A stretch of DNA of 60,708 nt, from NCBI RefSeq assembly GCF_947503125.1, contig NZ_CANNCR010000024.1:1-60708 (forward strand), given 5' to 3'. The stretch's first letter is position 1, and each line of letters starts with the position of its first letter. Of the stretch, positions 16,911 to 27,215 are shown one piece after another. Made by a program: the position numbers and the translations under genes. This DNA comes from an uncultured Metabacillus sp. (GTDB lineage Bacteria; Bacillota; Bacilli; Bacillales; Bacillaceae). The notes below the pieces were generated by a model that was not told where the DNA came from, made no database searches, and saw nothing but the letters and a program-made list of their open reading frames with translations.

Positions 16911-18458
16911 ATGGTTAAGAGTAACAGAAAGTCTTTATTAGTTGTCCTAACCGCCTTGATGCTTATTATTGGCACTCTTGCTGGTTGTGCCAATAATAAG
17001 GAGGTTGAAAGTACGTCCAGTACTTCTGAAGACAATGGATCAAAAGAAGTAACAAAAGTAAAAGTGTTTAAAAGTCATTTGGGGAAAGGGACTCTACCTG
17101 GACCCGACGATCCGCATGTGAAAAAAGTACAAGAAGCTACAGGTGTTCAATATGAATTAATGTCAACTGCGGCAGGATCTGACCCGGTTGAAGCGTTAAA
17201 TTTGATGTTTGCATCAGAAGATTATCCAGATATTTTCCGCCCGATTGGTGGATTTGAACAAACCTTGATCAGCCAAGGTGCAGCACTACCTTTGGATGAC
17301 CTGCTTCCGAAGTATGCACCACATGTATGGAATAGAATACCTAAAGAAGCATGGGATGTTGTACGTTCTGCTACGCCTGATGGGAAAATTTATTATGTAC
17401 CAAAAGTCAATCTTGTTACAGAACGAGCAGCCTTAATTCGTCAGGATTGGGTTGAAGCTGTAGGAATGGAGATGCCAAAAACAGTAGAGGAGTATAAAGA
17501 GCTTTTAAGAGCATTCCGAGATAAGGACCCGAATGGAAATGGTAAACAAGATGAAATTCCGACAACAGGAAGGGAATTCGGAGAATGGATGGATCACTTA
17601 TTTGCGATCTATGGTGTCGCCATGTGGGAAGGTGTGCCTGAATGGGATATTTATGAGGGCGAAATTCAATATGCTGGTGTGACCAAAAATATGAAAGCAG
17701 CTATTTCATTCATTCGCGATTTATATGAAGAAAAACTACTAGATAATGAAACATTTTTAAATAAAGGAGAGGTTTGGACAGCGAAGATCAATAACAATTT
17801 AGTAGGAAGCTGGTACCATCTACCCTCTAAATTAAGTGAGCGTCATAATGCCATGCTTGCAGGGGCACCAGATGCATATGTTGCCGGAATGCCGCTTCCA
17901 AAAGCAGAAGGATTTGACGGATATATCACTCAAAAAAGCATGGGAGAACCAGAATGGATGATTCCAGCAGCATCTGAGGAGAAGGCTGCAGCTGCTTTAA
18001 AACTATTAGACTTCTTCTATGATCCTGCAAATGACGAATTTACCACTTTTGGAATCGAAGGTGCACAGCATAAGGTGGAGAATGGGAAAAAGATATTGCT
18101 TCCGCAAAATGATGAAACACCGATTGCATTAGGTATGAAGAATTTAATTACAAAAGAGGACATGGATATTCGGATTGAACAAACAATGGAAGACTATCAA
18201 CAACAGATGGTGAAGGATATCTTTGAGGTGAGTACTGCGGATGCCCGAAGAATTGCTGGAGATGGTTTGCCGTCTACTGTTTACGAAGGCTTTCCGGATA
18301 TTCAATCACTTAAATTATTTCAAGAATATTTAACGAAGATCGTAATTGGAGAATGGCCGATCGAGAAGTTCGATGAATTTGTGGACAAATGGTATAAAGC
18401 AGGTGGAGAGCAAGTTACTGAAAGAGTACAAGAATGGTATGAAAAAGTAAACAAATAA
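16911..18458 (+). CDS. Sugar-binding lipoprotein of the ABC importer (LplA/YtcQ-like)
   Basis: A 515-aa extracellular solute-binding protein. The signal peptide ends in a lipobox, LAGC, with the lipidated cysteine at residue 26. The mature protein has the large-family pattern for oligosaccharide binding (FASEDYPDIFRP near residue 101; RAALIRQDWVEAVGMEMP near 163; DKDPNGNGKQDEIP near 203, which is a calcium-loop-like segment). ATG follows AAAGGGGG. Third gene of the operon, after both permeases, although such genes more often come first. Confidence 0.9.
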   Translation: MVKSNRKSLLVVLTALMLIIGTLAGCANNKEVESTSSTSEDNGSKEVTKVKVFKSHLGKGTLPGPDDPHVKKVQEATGVQYELMSTAAGSDPVEALNLMFASEDYPDIFRPIGGFEQTLISQGAALPLDDLLPKYAPHVWNRIPKEAWDVVRSATPDGKIYYVPKVNLVTERAALIRQDWVEAVGMEMPKTVEEYKELLRAFRDKDPNGNGKQDEIPTTGREFGEWMDHLFAIYGVAMWEGVPEWDIYEGEIQYAGVTKNMKAAISFIRDLYEEKLLDNETFLNKGEVWTAKINNNLVGSWYHLPSKLSERHNAMLAGAPDAYVAGMPLPKAEGFDGYITQKSMGEPEWMIPAASEEKAAAALKLLDFFYDPANDEFTTFGIEGAQHKVENGKKILLPQNDETPIALGMKNLITKEDMDIRIEQTMEDYQQQMVKDIFEVSTADARRIAGDGLPSTVYEGFPDIQSLKLFQEYLTKIVIGEWPIEKFDEFVDKWYKAGGEQVTERVQEWYEKVNK

Positions 18459-18486
18459 TAACGGATTTATCAGTTTTACAGAAAGT

Positions 18487-18514
18487 GTTGCTCAAAAAAT
18501 AATTTTTGGGCAAC
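18487..18514 (+). terminator. Terminator of the ABC operon
   Basis: GTTGCTCAAAAA pairs with TTTTTGGGCAAC. No long T-run follows, so it may be leaky. Confidence 0.6.
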
Positions 18515-18649
18515 GCTCTTGTAAAAGACACACGGAATTAGAATTGTTTTATTGCTTGGGTCGAAACGATGAAAATACTAAGAAATTAAGAATAGGCTTT
18601 TGAATCGTTATGATTGTAAAAAATCTCCTTCACGTAAATGAATATGTAG

Positions 18650-18655
18650 TATAAT
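18650..18655 (+). promoter_or_regulatory. -10 box of the regulator gene
   Basis: TATAAT lies 24 bases before the ATG at 18679, and an AGGAGG ribosome-binding site follows. The upstream -35 (near TTCACG, 18629-18634) is poor and only 15 bases away. Confidence 0.45.
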
Positions 18656-18678
18656 GCCAAAAAAGGAGGTTGAAAAGA

Positions 18679-20971
18679 ATGCTCCAATCTTTCCAAAAAT
18701 GGCTTAAATATTCATTTCATAAAACCGAGACAAGGCTTATTTTATTTTTAACGATTGCTGTTTTTTTTATCATTCTTATCGTGAGTTTCACATCCTATCA
18801 AACATCTAAATCTGTGCTGCAGCAGGAGTTAAATGAACCGCAGCAGCAAATGCTGCAAGTGAGTATGGATATTATTGATAATCACATTCGTGAAAGCGAT
18901 AACATCGCGATCAAGGTTGCCTTAAACACTAATGTTTACAAGTTCTTAAATAGCGATATTCAGAATTCATATTATGTTGTTACTGAAATTTACCAGTTAT
19001 TATCTACTCTTATCAATAGTTCATCCACCATCAACAGTATTTACATATATGATATGAAACATGGAAGTTTTGTTTCAATGCCATATGGATACAGCTCACG
19101 TAAATCTACCTTTAGTGATTCAACCTGGTTAGGGGTGGCTGACGAATTTGGCGATAAAAAAGTGATTGTGAAAAAAAGAAATGTTCAGGTTGGAGAAAAA
19201 TACAATCGTTCCGAAATAACGTTGTTTAGGAAAATCATGATACAAGGTGAATTCAAAGGAATCGTTGCCATAAATCTTGGCTATCAAGACCTTTTTGAAC
19301 CATTTAACTCACCAAATATGGCAAAATTAAGCAGTGCACGTTATATTATCGATCAAAACAATGAAATGATATATTCTTCTTCAACTTCTTCTAGTGAAAA
19401 AATAGATTCTAAAGCCATTGTGAGTGCCGTATCTGAATTAAATGAGGAACATCTGGGCGATATTACTTATCAAGGCAGACAACTGCTCGTAAGCCAGAAT
19501 ATTTCACCGCTCACGGGCTGGAAATATGTTTCTCTTGTCCCTCAAGATAGTTTACTAGCCAAATCGAAAAAAGTCGGTCATGTCGTTCTTTCCGTTTCAA
19601 TCCTCGCATTATTATTAGGTGGAGTTGCCATTTTTTATATCAACAAATATCGCCTTTAGACCGATCCGCCGTATGAAAAAGTTGTTCAATATTGGAAACC
19701 GGGACATGGACCACCATGATTTACTGCACTTAGAAGCTCTTGCAGGGGAATTACTAAGTGATCATGCGCAATTATCGCAAATGATACGAAAGGCAAAAAC
19801 AGAAGCATCAGCCAAGTTTTTTAGTGATATATATCATAAAAATATTACAAATATAAAAGAGATTCGTGAAAAATGCAACGGGTATTTCCAAGACTCAACC
19901 AATCAGCTATTAAAAGTTGCGATCATTTCAATTGATCATTTTTATGAATGGTCTTATCGATTTCCAGCTTCAGATCATTCCCTTTTAAAATTTGCTTTAG
20001 CAAATATCATGACAGAAATAGTAGAGTCATATTCACATAGTGAATGTATCGATCTGGGAAAAGATAAACTAATCATTGTTCTTCGTCCAGGTGAAGATGA
20101 AATACTTTTAGAAAAAAAATTAAAGGAAGCCCTTCAAATTGTTAAGGAATTACTAGATTTCAGTATTTCAATCGGAATCAGCAGTCAAAAAACTGATTTT
20201 GGAAAGTTGGTAGAGGCTATTTTTGAGGCAGATACAGCGCTTGGAAACAGGTTATATTCAGGCTATGGGAGGATATTAAAGTTTGAAGAATTCGTGGAAC
20301 AGAATTCTCGAAAAATAACGATAAATGATCATGTTTTGGATCAGTTGTCAGAAGCGATTGAAACAGGGGACAGCTTGCGGTCCAGAAACTTGATTGACCA
20401 TATCATTGGAGAAATCAGGAGAAGTTGTATGAGTCAAAAGAAAGCGTTGTCAATAATCGCAAGGACTGGTGACTGCTTTCTTCGACTTAGCCGTGATGAG
20501 GATAAAGTGAAAAATAAGTAAAGGGATTTCTTTAATCAACTCCACACGATGCACATCGATGATATTGCAGTTTTTCTTCATTCCCAAGCAAGTGCATTGA
20601 TAGAAGAGGTTCAGACAATCGGAATAAGTAAGGAATCCCTCTTAATAGAAAAGATGATTGATTATATGGAGAAGCATATAGCTGAGCCAATCGGAATCAC
20701 AGAAATTGTTGATTCCATTGGCATTAGTGTAAGTTTGGCAAGCGCCATATTTAAGAAAGAAAAGAATGAAACGATTTACGGTTATTTTACAAATATGAGA
20801 ATGAAACGGGCTGCAGATTTATTGGTCAATACGGATGAAAAAATATCAGATATTGCAATAAAGGTTGGATATCAGCATGAAAATAGCTTTATTCGGGCCT
20901 TTCGAAAATGCAATAATATCACGCCAGGTAAATATCGGGAAGTATTAAAATCCAGGAAAGAAGTGATGTAA
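18679..20971 (+). pseudogene. YesS-like membrane AraC-family regulator, broken twice
   Basis: One regulator of about 760 residues in three pieces. Piece one (ATG 18679 after AGGAGG) has a membrane segment at about residues 20-42, an extracellular sensor region and a second membrane segment ending INKYR. At 19650-19660 the frame shifts; the next piece continues FRPIRRMKKLFN, the usual juxtamembrane motif. The middle piece holds a cytoplasmic linker. A TAA at 20519-20521 interrupts the same frame, and the rest (MHIDDIAVFLHSQ onward) carries two helix-turn-helix motifs of an AraC domain ending near RMKRAADLLV and SDIAIKVGYQHENSFIRAFRK. Such proteins control pectin/rhamnogalacturonan genes. It could be inactive, or the breaks may be sequencing errors. 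Confidence 0.85.
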
Positions 20972-21020
20972 TATTCTTCGTTCGATGGAAGTATTCAATA
21001 AATTTGAGGAGGATTCATAA

Positions 21021-23075
21021 TTGTTAGATAAAAGGCAAATTGTCCAACGTCACAATCCGATTATTCAAAAGATCGAATCACTTTCACCATTATCAATTGG
21101 AAACAGAGAGTTTGGATTTAGCTGTGACTTTACAGGATTACAGACTTTTCCAGAGGTGTATGAAACCCCATTAGGAACGCAATCAAATTGGGGATGGCAT
21201 TATACTGGCCGACCAAATCTATATTCAGAAGAAGATATCGTGTATCAACGTTATGATACATATGGCCGTCAGGTGAAGTACCCGATGAAACCTGAAGGGA
21301 AAGAGGAAGCTTACCATTGGTTACGGCAAAATCCTCACAGATTGCAGCTTGGAAGAGTTTCCTTTCGATTTTTATCAAAAAATAATCAGCCTGTAAAATC
21401 CGATGGGATGACAGAAATCAAGCAAACACTTGACTTATGGACAGGAATCGTTGCGAGTGAATTTTTGGTAGAGGGAGTTCCTGTGCAGGTAAAGACAGCA
21501 TGTCATCCAGAGCATGATGTTATCGCTGTACAAGTATCTTCTCCATTGTTAAAAGAGAAGCGTATTCAAGTGTTTTCACTTTTCCCAGCCCCAGATGTTA
21601 CACATAATAGTTGGTCAAAAGCGATACACCCGGACTGGGGACATGATGAAAGGCATGTAACAAATTATCAAACGATTTCTGATGAAGCCGTTTTATTTAC
21701 AAGAAGGATGGATCAGGATCAATATTACGCAAGATGGGATTGGAATCAAGGTTCATTAGTGCAAACCGGGGTTCATGAATATACGTTAATGGGGGATGGA
21801 TGCTCAGATACGTTAGAGTTTACCTTTTCTTATGCACAAAAGGAACCTTTGTTTGTTAAACCTGAAGAGGTTTTTGAATCAAGCCGTTTTTATTGGGAAG
21901 CATTTTGGCAAAAAGGTGCGGCAGTGGATTTTTCTGAATGCACAGATCCGCGTGCAATGGAGCTTGAACGAAGAGTTGTTCTTTCACAATATTTAACCGC
22001 TATTCACAGCGGCGGGTCATTGCCGCCGCAAGAAACAGGTTATATGTATAATAGCTGGTTTGGAAAATTCCATTTGGAGATGCATTGGTGGCATGGGGCA
22101 CATTTTCCAATATGGGGAAGAAGGGAATATTTAGAGAAAAGTCTTGAATGGTATCTGCACATTTTGCCTCAAGCAAGGGAACTAGCTGAATCACAAGGCT
22201 ATGCCGGTGCTAGATGGCCAAAAATGGTCGGGATTGACGGCAAACAGAGTCCTTCCCCAGTAGCGCCGGGTTTGATTTGGAAACAACCACATCCAATGGC
22301 GTTAGCAGAAATGTGTTATCAAGTTCATCCAACTAAAGAATTTCTTGAACATTTTCAATCAATCGTGTTTGAAGCTGCAGACTTCATGGTGTCATATGCA
22401 CATTGGGATGAAAAAAAGAAAGCCTATGTTCTTGGACCTCCACTAATACCTGCTCAGGAATGTCACTATATTTATGAAAGCATGAACCCTCCTTATGAGC
22501 TGGAATACTGGAAATATGGGCTGGAAATCGCCATAAATTGGGCGAAACGATTAAACGTACCTGAAAATCCGCTGTGGTCTAAGGTAGCAAATTCTTTGGC
22601 GAAGCCTCGTGATGAAGATGGTGTTTATCTGGCACATGAGAATTGTTTGAATACTTTTACTGAGAAAAATCATGATTATCCTTCAATGCTTGGTGCACTG
22701 GGAATTTTACCAGGTACATTAGTAGATAAAGAGATTATGAGAAATACATTGTATAAAGTAAAAGCTGTATGGGACTGGGAATCTGCATGGGGCTGGGATT
22801 TTCCTATGTGTGCAATGACTGCTGCCAGATTAGGTGAAAGAGAACTAGCCGTAGATTTTCTTTTAATGGAGGCAACGAAAAATACGTATCTAGCAAACGG
22901 CCATAATTATCAAAGGCCAGGTTTGACAGCATACTTGCCTGGTAATGGAGGGCTTTTGACAGCCGTTGCCATGATGATTTGCGGCTGGAAGAATGGTAAC
23001 GATCGCAGTTGTCCCGGTTTCCCGCAGGATGGTCGCTGGAAAGTGAAATGGGAAGGGCTGCATAGCGTACTATAA
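21021..23075 (+). CDS. Unassigned six-hairpin glycosidase-like protein
   Basis: A 684-aa cytoplasmic protein without a signal peptide. The first 300 residues look like a beta-rich domain (LSIGNREFGFSCDFTGLQTF). The rest has the feel of an alpha/alpha-barrel glycoside hydrolase: LEMHWWHGAHFPIWGRREYL near residue 353, GARWPKMVGIDG near 396 and WESAWGWDFPMCAMTAARLGE near 588. I cannot place it in a numbered family. TTG start after GAGGAGG. It sits between the YesS-like regulator and a GH105-like gene, so it probably acts on a pectin or rhamnogalacturonan fragment. Confidence 0.75.
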   Translation: MLDKRQIVQRHNPIIQKIESLSPLSIGNREFGFSCDFTGLQTFPEVYETPLGTQSNWGWHYTGRPNLYSEEDIVYQRYDTYGRQVKYPMKPEGKEEAYHWLRQNPHRLQLGRVSFRFLSKNNQPVKSDGMTEIKQTLDLWTGIVASEFLVEGVPVQVKTACHPEHDVIAVQVSSPLLKEKRIQVFSLFPAPDVTHNSWSKAIHPDWGHDERHVTNYQTISDEAVLFTRRMDQDQYYARWDWNQGSLVQTGVHEYTLMGDGCSDTLEFTFSYAQKEPLFVKPEEVFESSRFYWEAFWQKGAAVDFSECTDPRAMELERRVVLSQYLTAIHSGGSLPPQETGYMYNSWFGKFHLEMHWWHGAHFPIWGRREYLEKSLEWYLHILPQARELAESQGYAGARWPKMVGIDGKQSPSPVAPGLIWKQPHPMALAEMCYQVHPTKEFLEHFQSIVFEAADFMVSYAHWDEKKKAYVLGPPLIPAQECHYIYESMNPPYELEYWKYGLEIAINWAKRLNVPENPLWSKVANSLAKPRDEDGVYLAHENCLNTFTEKNHDYPSMLGALGILPGTLVDKEIMRNTLYKVKAVWDWESAWGWDFPMCAMTAARLGERELAVDFLLMEATKNTYLANGHNYQRPGLTAYLPGNGGLLTAVAMMICGWKNGNDRSCPGFPQDGRWKVKWEGLHSVL

Positions 23076-23131
23076 AAAACAAAATAGGTAGTTTTAGCAA
23101 AGGTTACTCTGGAAAGGAGTGCAAGTGAAAT

Positions 23132-24274
23132 ATGCAAGCAAACCAATGGTCAATAAAAATAGCGGAAACGATCCTTTCGCATTGTGATAATGGATACCAT
23201 CCGAAAATCGCTAATAAATGGGGATATGTAGTGGGAATGACATTAAAGGCATTTGATTGGCTTTCAGAATGGAGCGGCATCGAAAACTATCATCACTTCG
23301 TTAAGAATCATATGGATCTATTCATCAATGAAAATGGAACGATTAAAGACTATTCAATCGAAGAATATAATTTAGATCATATTAATAAAGGAAAAAATTT
23401 GTTCTCGCTCTGGAATCGAACTGGAAAGGAAAAGTATGAAAAAGCCATTCAGCAGTTAGTCACACAGCTTGAAGGACAGCCGCGAACAAGTGAAGGCGGG
23501 TTCTGGCATAAAAAAATCTATCCGTTTCAAATGTGGCTTGATGGTGTTTATATGTCATCACCATTTTTAGCGGAGTATGCTAAAACGTTTCATGTTTCAG
23601 AAGGATTTGATGAGGTTGCTAGGCAAATCTTGTTGATCGAAGCGAAAACGCGCAATCCAATGACAGGACTTCTGCATCATGCATGGGATGAAAGCAGGGA
23701 ACAGCGCTGGTGTGATAAAGAAACAGGAAGGTCATTCCACGCCTGGGGAAGAGCAATGGGATGGTATTCCATGGCTATTGTCGATTCACTCGAACACTTT
23801 CCAGTGAATCACCCAAAACGAGGGCAAATCATGGGGATTTTTGAAAGAATGGCCCATGCCATTAAACATGTTCAAGATCAAGAAAGCGGCCTCTGGTATC
23901 AGCTGCTTGATCAAAACGGCAGAAAGAAAAATTATTTAGAATCATCTGGCTCCTGTATGATGACATATGCTTTGGCAAAGGGAATCCGTCTAGGTTATTT
24001 GTCTGGTATTGATCCGGATATCGTGTTCCGTTCATACAATGGTATTCTTAAACATTTTGTCACGGAAGATGAAAAAGGAGTACACCTTCATCAAATATGC
24101 AAGGGTGCGGGTCTTGGAGGTGCTAAGTATCGTGATGGCTCTTATGACTACTATATGAGTGAGCAAATCGTAAGTGATGATCTAATGGGAGTAGCTCCAT
24201 TTTTATTGGCAAGTTTGGAGATGGAGAAATTAGTAAAAGCAAAAAATGAAGAGTCCTTGAAAGTATCGCAATGA
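23132..24274 (+). CDS. GH105-like unsaturated rhamnogalacturonyl hydrolase
   Basis: A 380-aa cytoplasmic alpha/alpha-barrel enzyme of the YteR/YesR type. It removes the unsaturated galacturonyl unit left by lyases on oligosaccharides. Supporting motifs are FQMWLDGVYMSSPFLAEYA near residue 132, HAWDESREQRW near 183, SFHAWGRAMGWYSMAIVD near 202 and SGSCMMTYALAKGIRLGYL near 272. The second motif includes an acidic residue in the place expected for catalysis. ATG follows GGAAAGGAG. It comes directly after the unassigned gene (56-base gap) and ends in a terminator. Confidence 0.85.
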   Translation: MQANQWSIKIAETILSHCDNGYHPKIANKWGYVVGMTLKAFDWLSEWSGIENYHHFVKNHMDLFINENGTIKDYSIEEYNLDHINKGKNLFSLWNRTGKEKYEKAIQQLVTQLEGQPRTSEGGFWHKKIYPFQMWLDGVYMSSPFLAEYAKTFHVSEGFDEVARQILLIEAKTRNPMTGLLHHAWDESREQRWCDKETGRSFHAWGRAMGWYSMAIVDSLEHFPVNHPKRGQIMGIFERMAHAIKHVQDQESGLWYQLLDQNGRKKNYLESSGSCMMTYALAKGIRLGYLSGIDPDIVFRSYNGILKHFVTEDEKGVHLHQICKGAGLGGAKYRDGSYDYYMSEQIVSDDLMGVAPFLLASLEMEKLVKAKNEESLKVSQ

Positions 24275-24297
24275 TTGATTAATAGAATTTGGAAAGA

Positions 24298-24350
24298 AGG
24301 CTGTCTCAGGAAGGGTCTGTCCCTTCGTTATTGTGACAGCCTATTTTTTT
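24298..24350 (+). terminator. Terminator between the GH105-like and GH95-like genes
   Basis: AGGCTGTC pairs with GACAGCCT and is followed by a run of seven Ts. The GH95-like gene therefore needs readthrough or its own promoter, although the only 28 bases left before its start contain nothing but a ribosome-binding site. Confidence 0.8.
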
Positions 24351-24378
24351 CACAGAATTTGATTGGAGGTTTAACATA

Positions 24379-26778
24379 TTGGTAGATAAGAATGATAGCA
24401 GGAATCGCCTATCGCTGAAATATCCTGCCGGATGGTGGAGAAATATGTGGAGAGAAGGGCTGCCCTCAGGGAACGGAAAGGTAGGTGCTTCTGTTTCAGG
24501 TGGAGTAAGCCTGGAAAAGATTTTAATTAATCACGAAGGTTTATGGCATATGGGAAGAAAGGATACACTTCCCGATGTTAGCTATACACTCAGCGAAACA
24601 AGGGATCTCATGAAAAAGGAAAAATATCATGAAGCAAGCTGGCATTTAACAAATACATTAAAAGAGAAAGGATACAGCACCCGCTTAGCATCATTTTTAC
24701 CCCTTGTTGAACTAACCATTAGGATGAAGCAAACTGAAGGGTTTAAACATTATCGCAGAGAAGTCAATATGGAAACAGGAGAGGTATCAGTAAGATGGGA
24801 AGAGGGGAATGAGCGATATGAACGGAATTTGTTTGTTTCACGAGCAGACGATGCGGTTGTCTATGAAATAACATCAACGGGGAAATCACTGACAGCTGAG
24901 TTTGAGCTTGGTATCCGTAAGACAGACCATAAAAACATGGAACAGCGGCTCAAAGAATTAGAAAGTGCGGTCCAGCTCAAAGTAGAAAATCAATTTATCT
25001 TTTTTTCTGCCAAAAATGATGATCATTCAGATTATGGAGCAGTCATCCGCTTGATTCCTATGGGTGGAAGGACCAGTGTTGATAAAAATCGTCTCCGTTG
25101 TGAAGAGGCAAATTACATTCAAATGATATTGAAAGTATTTATTAAAGGAGATCATCGCGAAGAGTGGGCACGTCTTAAAGCAGAGTTATTAGAGATAAAC
25201 GGTGATTATCAAGACTTGCTGCGTGCACATATTCCTTTACACGCACAGCTATTCCATACAGCTTCCATACAATTAAGTGATGCTGAAGGCAAACAATCGA
25301 TTGAAGAACTTCTTCTAGATGCTTATGAAGGAGAAGCCCCTCTTCTATTGCTAGAAAAGTTGTGGAATTATGGACGATATCTTTTTATCTCTGGTACAAG
25401 AGCTGAGGGACAACCATTTGGGATGTATGGCCTTTGGGGGGGCGATTACAATCTAATGTGGTGCCATCGGATGGCAAATGAGAACATTCAAATGATGTAT
25501 TGGCATGCATCAGTAGGAGGACTATCTGAATTAGTGCCAGCATTATTCAACTATTACGAGGAAATGATGGATGAATTTCGAGAAAATGCTAGAACATTAT
25601 ATGGTTGCCGCGGCATTTATATACCAGCAGGGACAACTCCTGGTATTGGTGTACCAAATCAAATCGTCCCTGTTATTATGAATTGGACTGGAGCAGCTGG
25701 ATGGCTGGCACAGCATTATTATGATTATTATCTCTACACAGGGGACGAAAAACTTTTGATCGAAAAAGTACTTCCTTTTTTAAAAGAAGTTGCGCTCTTT
25801 TATGAAGATTTTCTCGTCTTGGATGAGAATGGTCTTTATCAATTTTTTCCTTCTGTTTCACCTGAGAATACCCCAGAAAATTTTATGCCCAAGGACGGAA
25901 AACAACTTGCTCATCCGATGCCAACCACCATAAATGCAACAATGGATTTTGCCATTATGAAAGAAGTGCTAAATCACTTAATTGAGGGAGCAAAAGAGAC
26001 CTCATTGTATTTAGATGAAATTGAAAAGTGGGAGGGAATGCTTGAACGTATTCCGCCTTATGAAGTGAATAAAGATGGTGCCGTGCGGGAATGGTTACAC
26101 CCTGCCTTTGATGATCGCTACAACCATCGTCATCTTTCACACATCTATCCTGTGTTCCCAGGTAGAGATATCAACCAAGAACAAGATCAGAACCTGTTTG
26201 AAGCATTTAGAATGGCTGTTTCAAAGAGAAGATTAGGTGCACAAACTGGGTGGTCATTAGCACATATGTCGAGTATATGGGCGAGAATGAATGACGGAGA
26301 CAAAGCGTTGGAATGCTTGGATATACTCTCACGTTCATGCCTTTTAAATAACCTTTTCACCGTTCACAATGATTGGAGAAATATGGGGGTAAGTATGGAA
26401 ATTGAGACAGCACCAATCCAATTAGATGCTAGTATGGGCATTGTAAATGCAATTCAAGAAATGCTTCTGTATGTTTCTCCAAAACTAATTAAACTGCTTC
26501 CAGCTCTTCCAACTAAGTGGGAAAAGGGGGAAGTAAAGAATTTTCGTTTTATGACTGGGCGGGTTAGCCTTTCATGGAATGTAGTTACGCAATCATTATG
26601 TGGAGAAATGACTGCTGAGCGTGATTCAGAATTTACGTTGAAGCTACCTTCTTTTGCAAAAAACTCTGTACTAACTGGTGAAGGGATCACAATAAAAGAA
26701 TCATCATTAGGAAAAATGTATGTTTACATCACGATGGAGAAAGGGACGACTCTTTATGTTAAAAATATGATTGATTAA
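24379..26778 (+). CDS. GH95-like glycoside hydrolase
   Basis: A 799-aa intracellular enzyme. The N-terminal beta domain begins LPSGNGKVGASVSGGVSLEK, followed by the GH95 catalytic alpha/alpha barrel: QPFGMYGLWGGDYNLMW near residue 347, NIQMMYWHASVGGLSE near 372, PSVSPENTPENF near 491 (with the usual glutamate) and NHRHLSHIYPVFPG near 582. Family members cleave alpha-L-fucose or alpha-L-galactose; in this locus the target is likely an oligosaccharide side chain. TTG start after GGAGG. No secretion signal. The substrate is inferred only. Confidence 0.85.
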   Translation: MVDKNDSRNRLSLKYPAGWWRNMWREGLPSGNGKVGASVSGGVSLEKILINHEGLWHMGRKDTLPDVSYTLSETRDLMKKEKYHEASWHLTNTLKEKGYSTRLASFLPLVELTIRMKQTEGFKHYRREVNMETGEVSVRWEEGNERYERNLFVSRADDAVVYEITSTGKSLTAEFELGIRKTDHKNMEQRLKELESAVQLKVENQFIFFSAKNDDHSDYGAVIRLIPMGGRTSVDKNRLRCEEANYIQMILKVFIKGDHREEWARLKAELLEINGDYQDLLRAHIPLHAQLFHTASIQLSDAEGKQSIEELLLDAYEGEAPLLLLEKLWNYGRYLFISGTRAEGQPFGMYGLWGGDYNLMWCHRMANENIQMMYWHASVGGLSELVPALFNYYEEMMDEFRENARTLYGCRGIYIPAGTTPGIGVPNQIVPVIMNWTGAAGWLAQHYYDYYLYTGDEKLLIEKVLPFLKEVALFYEDFLVLDENGLYQFFPSVSPENTPENFMPKDGKQLAHPMPTTINATMDFAIMKEVLNHLIEGAKETSLYLDEIEKWEGMLERIPPYEVNKDGAVREWLHPAFDDRYNHRHLSHIYPVFPGRDINQEQDQNLFEAFRMAVSKRRLGAQTGWSLAHMSSIWARMNDGDKALECLDILSRSCLLNNLFTVHNDWRNMGVSMEIETAPIQLDASMGIVNAIQEMLLYVSPKLIKLLPALPTKWEKGEVKNFRFMTGRVSLSWNVVTQSLCGEMTAERDSEFTLKLPSFAKNSVLTGEGITIKESSLGKMYVYITMEKGTTLYVKNMID

Positions 26779-26954
26779 ATAATGAGATTTACCCGGGGAT
26801 AATATCTTTTAACAAAAACAAAAGTAAGTCAATGGGAGTCCGTATAAAAAGAACCACAACCATCTCCATTTTCATTAATCGGTAAAATAAATGAACATTA
26901 AACTTGTCATTCAGAAAATTACGCTTAAAATGAAGTATGGAAAGGTGTGGGCTG

Positions 26955-27215
26955 ATGGAAGATAAACGTTTTAAAATTGCACATCGAGAAGCAATGATAG
27001 GTATCATTCTTGTGTTAATCAACTTTGCCATTTGGTATGGGTTTGCATATGGTCTCGGAGATCAGGATCCGGTGACATATGCGTACATTCTCGGTTTTCC
27101 GGCATGGTTCTTTTATAGCTGTATTGCTGGTACGATTTTTATGATTGTGTCAATTGCCATCGTCATGAAATTCTTCTTTACCGAAGTTTCACTTGAGGAG
27201 GAAGAGGAAGAATGA
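26955..27215 (+). CDS. Small DUF997/YhdT-like subunit of a sodium symporter
   Basis: An 86-aa membrane protein with two hydrophobic segments (residues 14-34 and 50-72) and an acidic tail of glutamates. The pattern AIWYGFAYGLG is typical of the small partner genes found beside sodium/pantothenate-type symporters. The ATG at 26955 follows AAAGGTGTGG; a longer frame starting at 26937 would put its start inside this site. It overlaps the symporter start by four bases (ATGA). Confidence 0.8.
   Translation: MEDKRFKIAHREAMIGIILVLINFAIWYGFAYGLGDQDPVTYAYILGFPAWFFYSCIAGTIFMIVSIAIVMKFFFTEVSLEEEEEE

Noticed and set aside
18611-18617. TGATTGT before the regulator gene as a third copy of the shared activator block
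   Set aside because: Only seven bases match, and the distance to the -10 box is 39 rather than 27, so the spacing that defines the other two copies is lost.
19619-20521. A separate gene starting at 19619
   Set aside because: Its first residues overlap the membrane segment of the upstream frame, and FRPIRRMKKLF is the normal continuation of the sensor protein.
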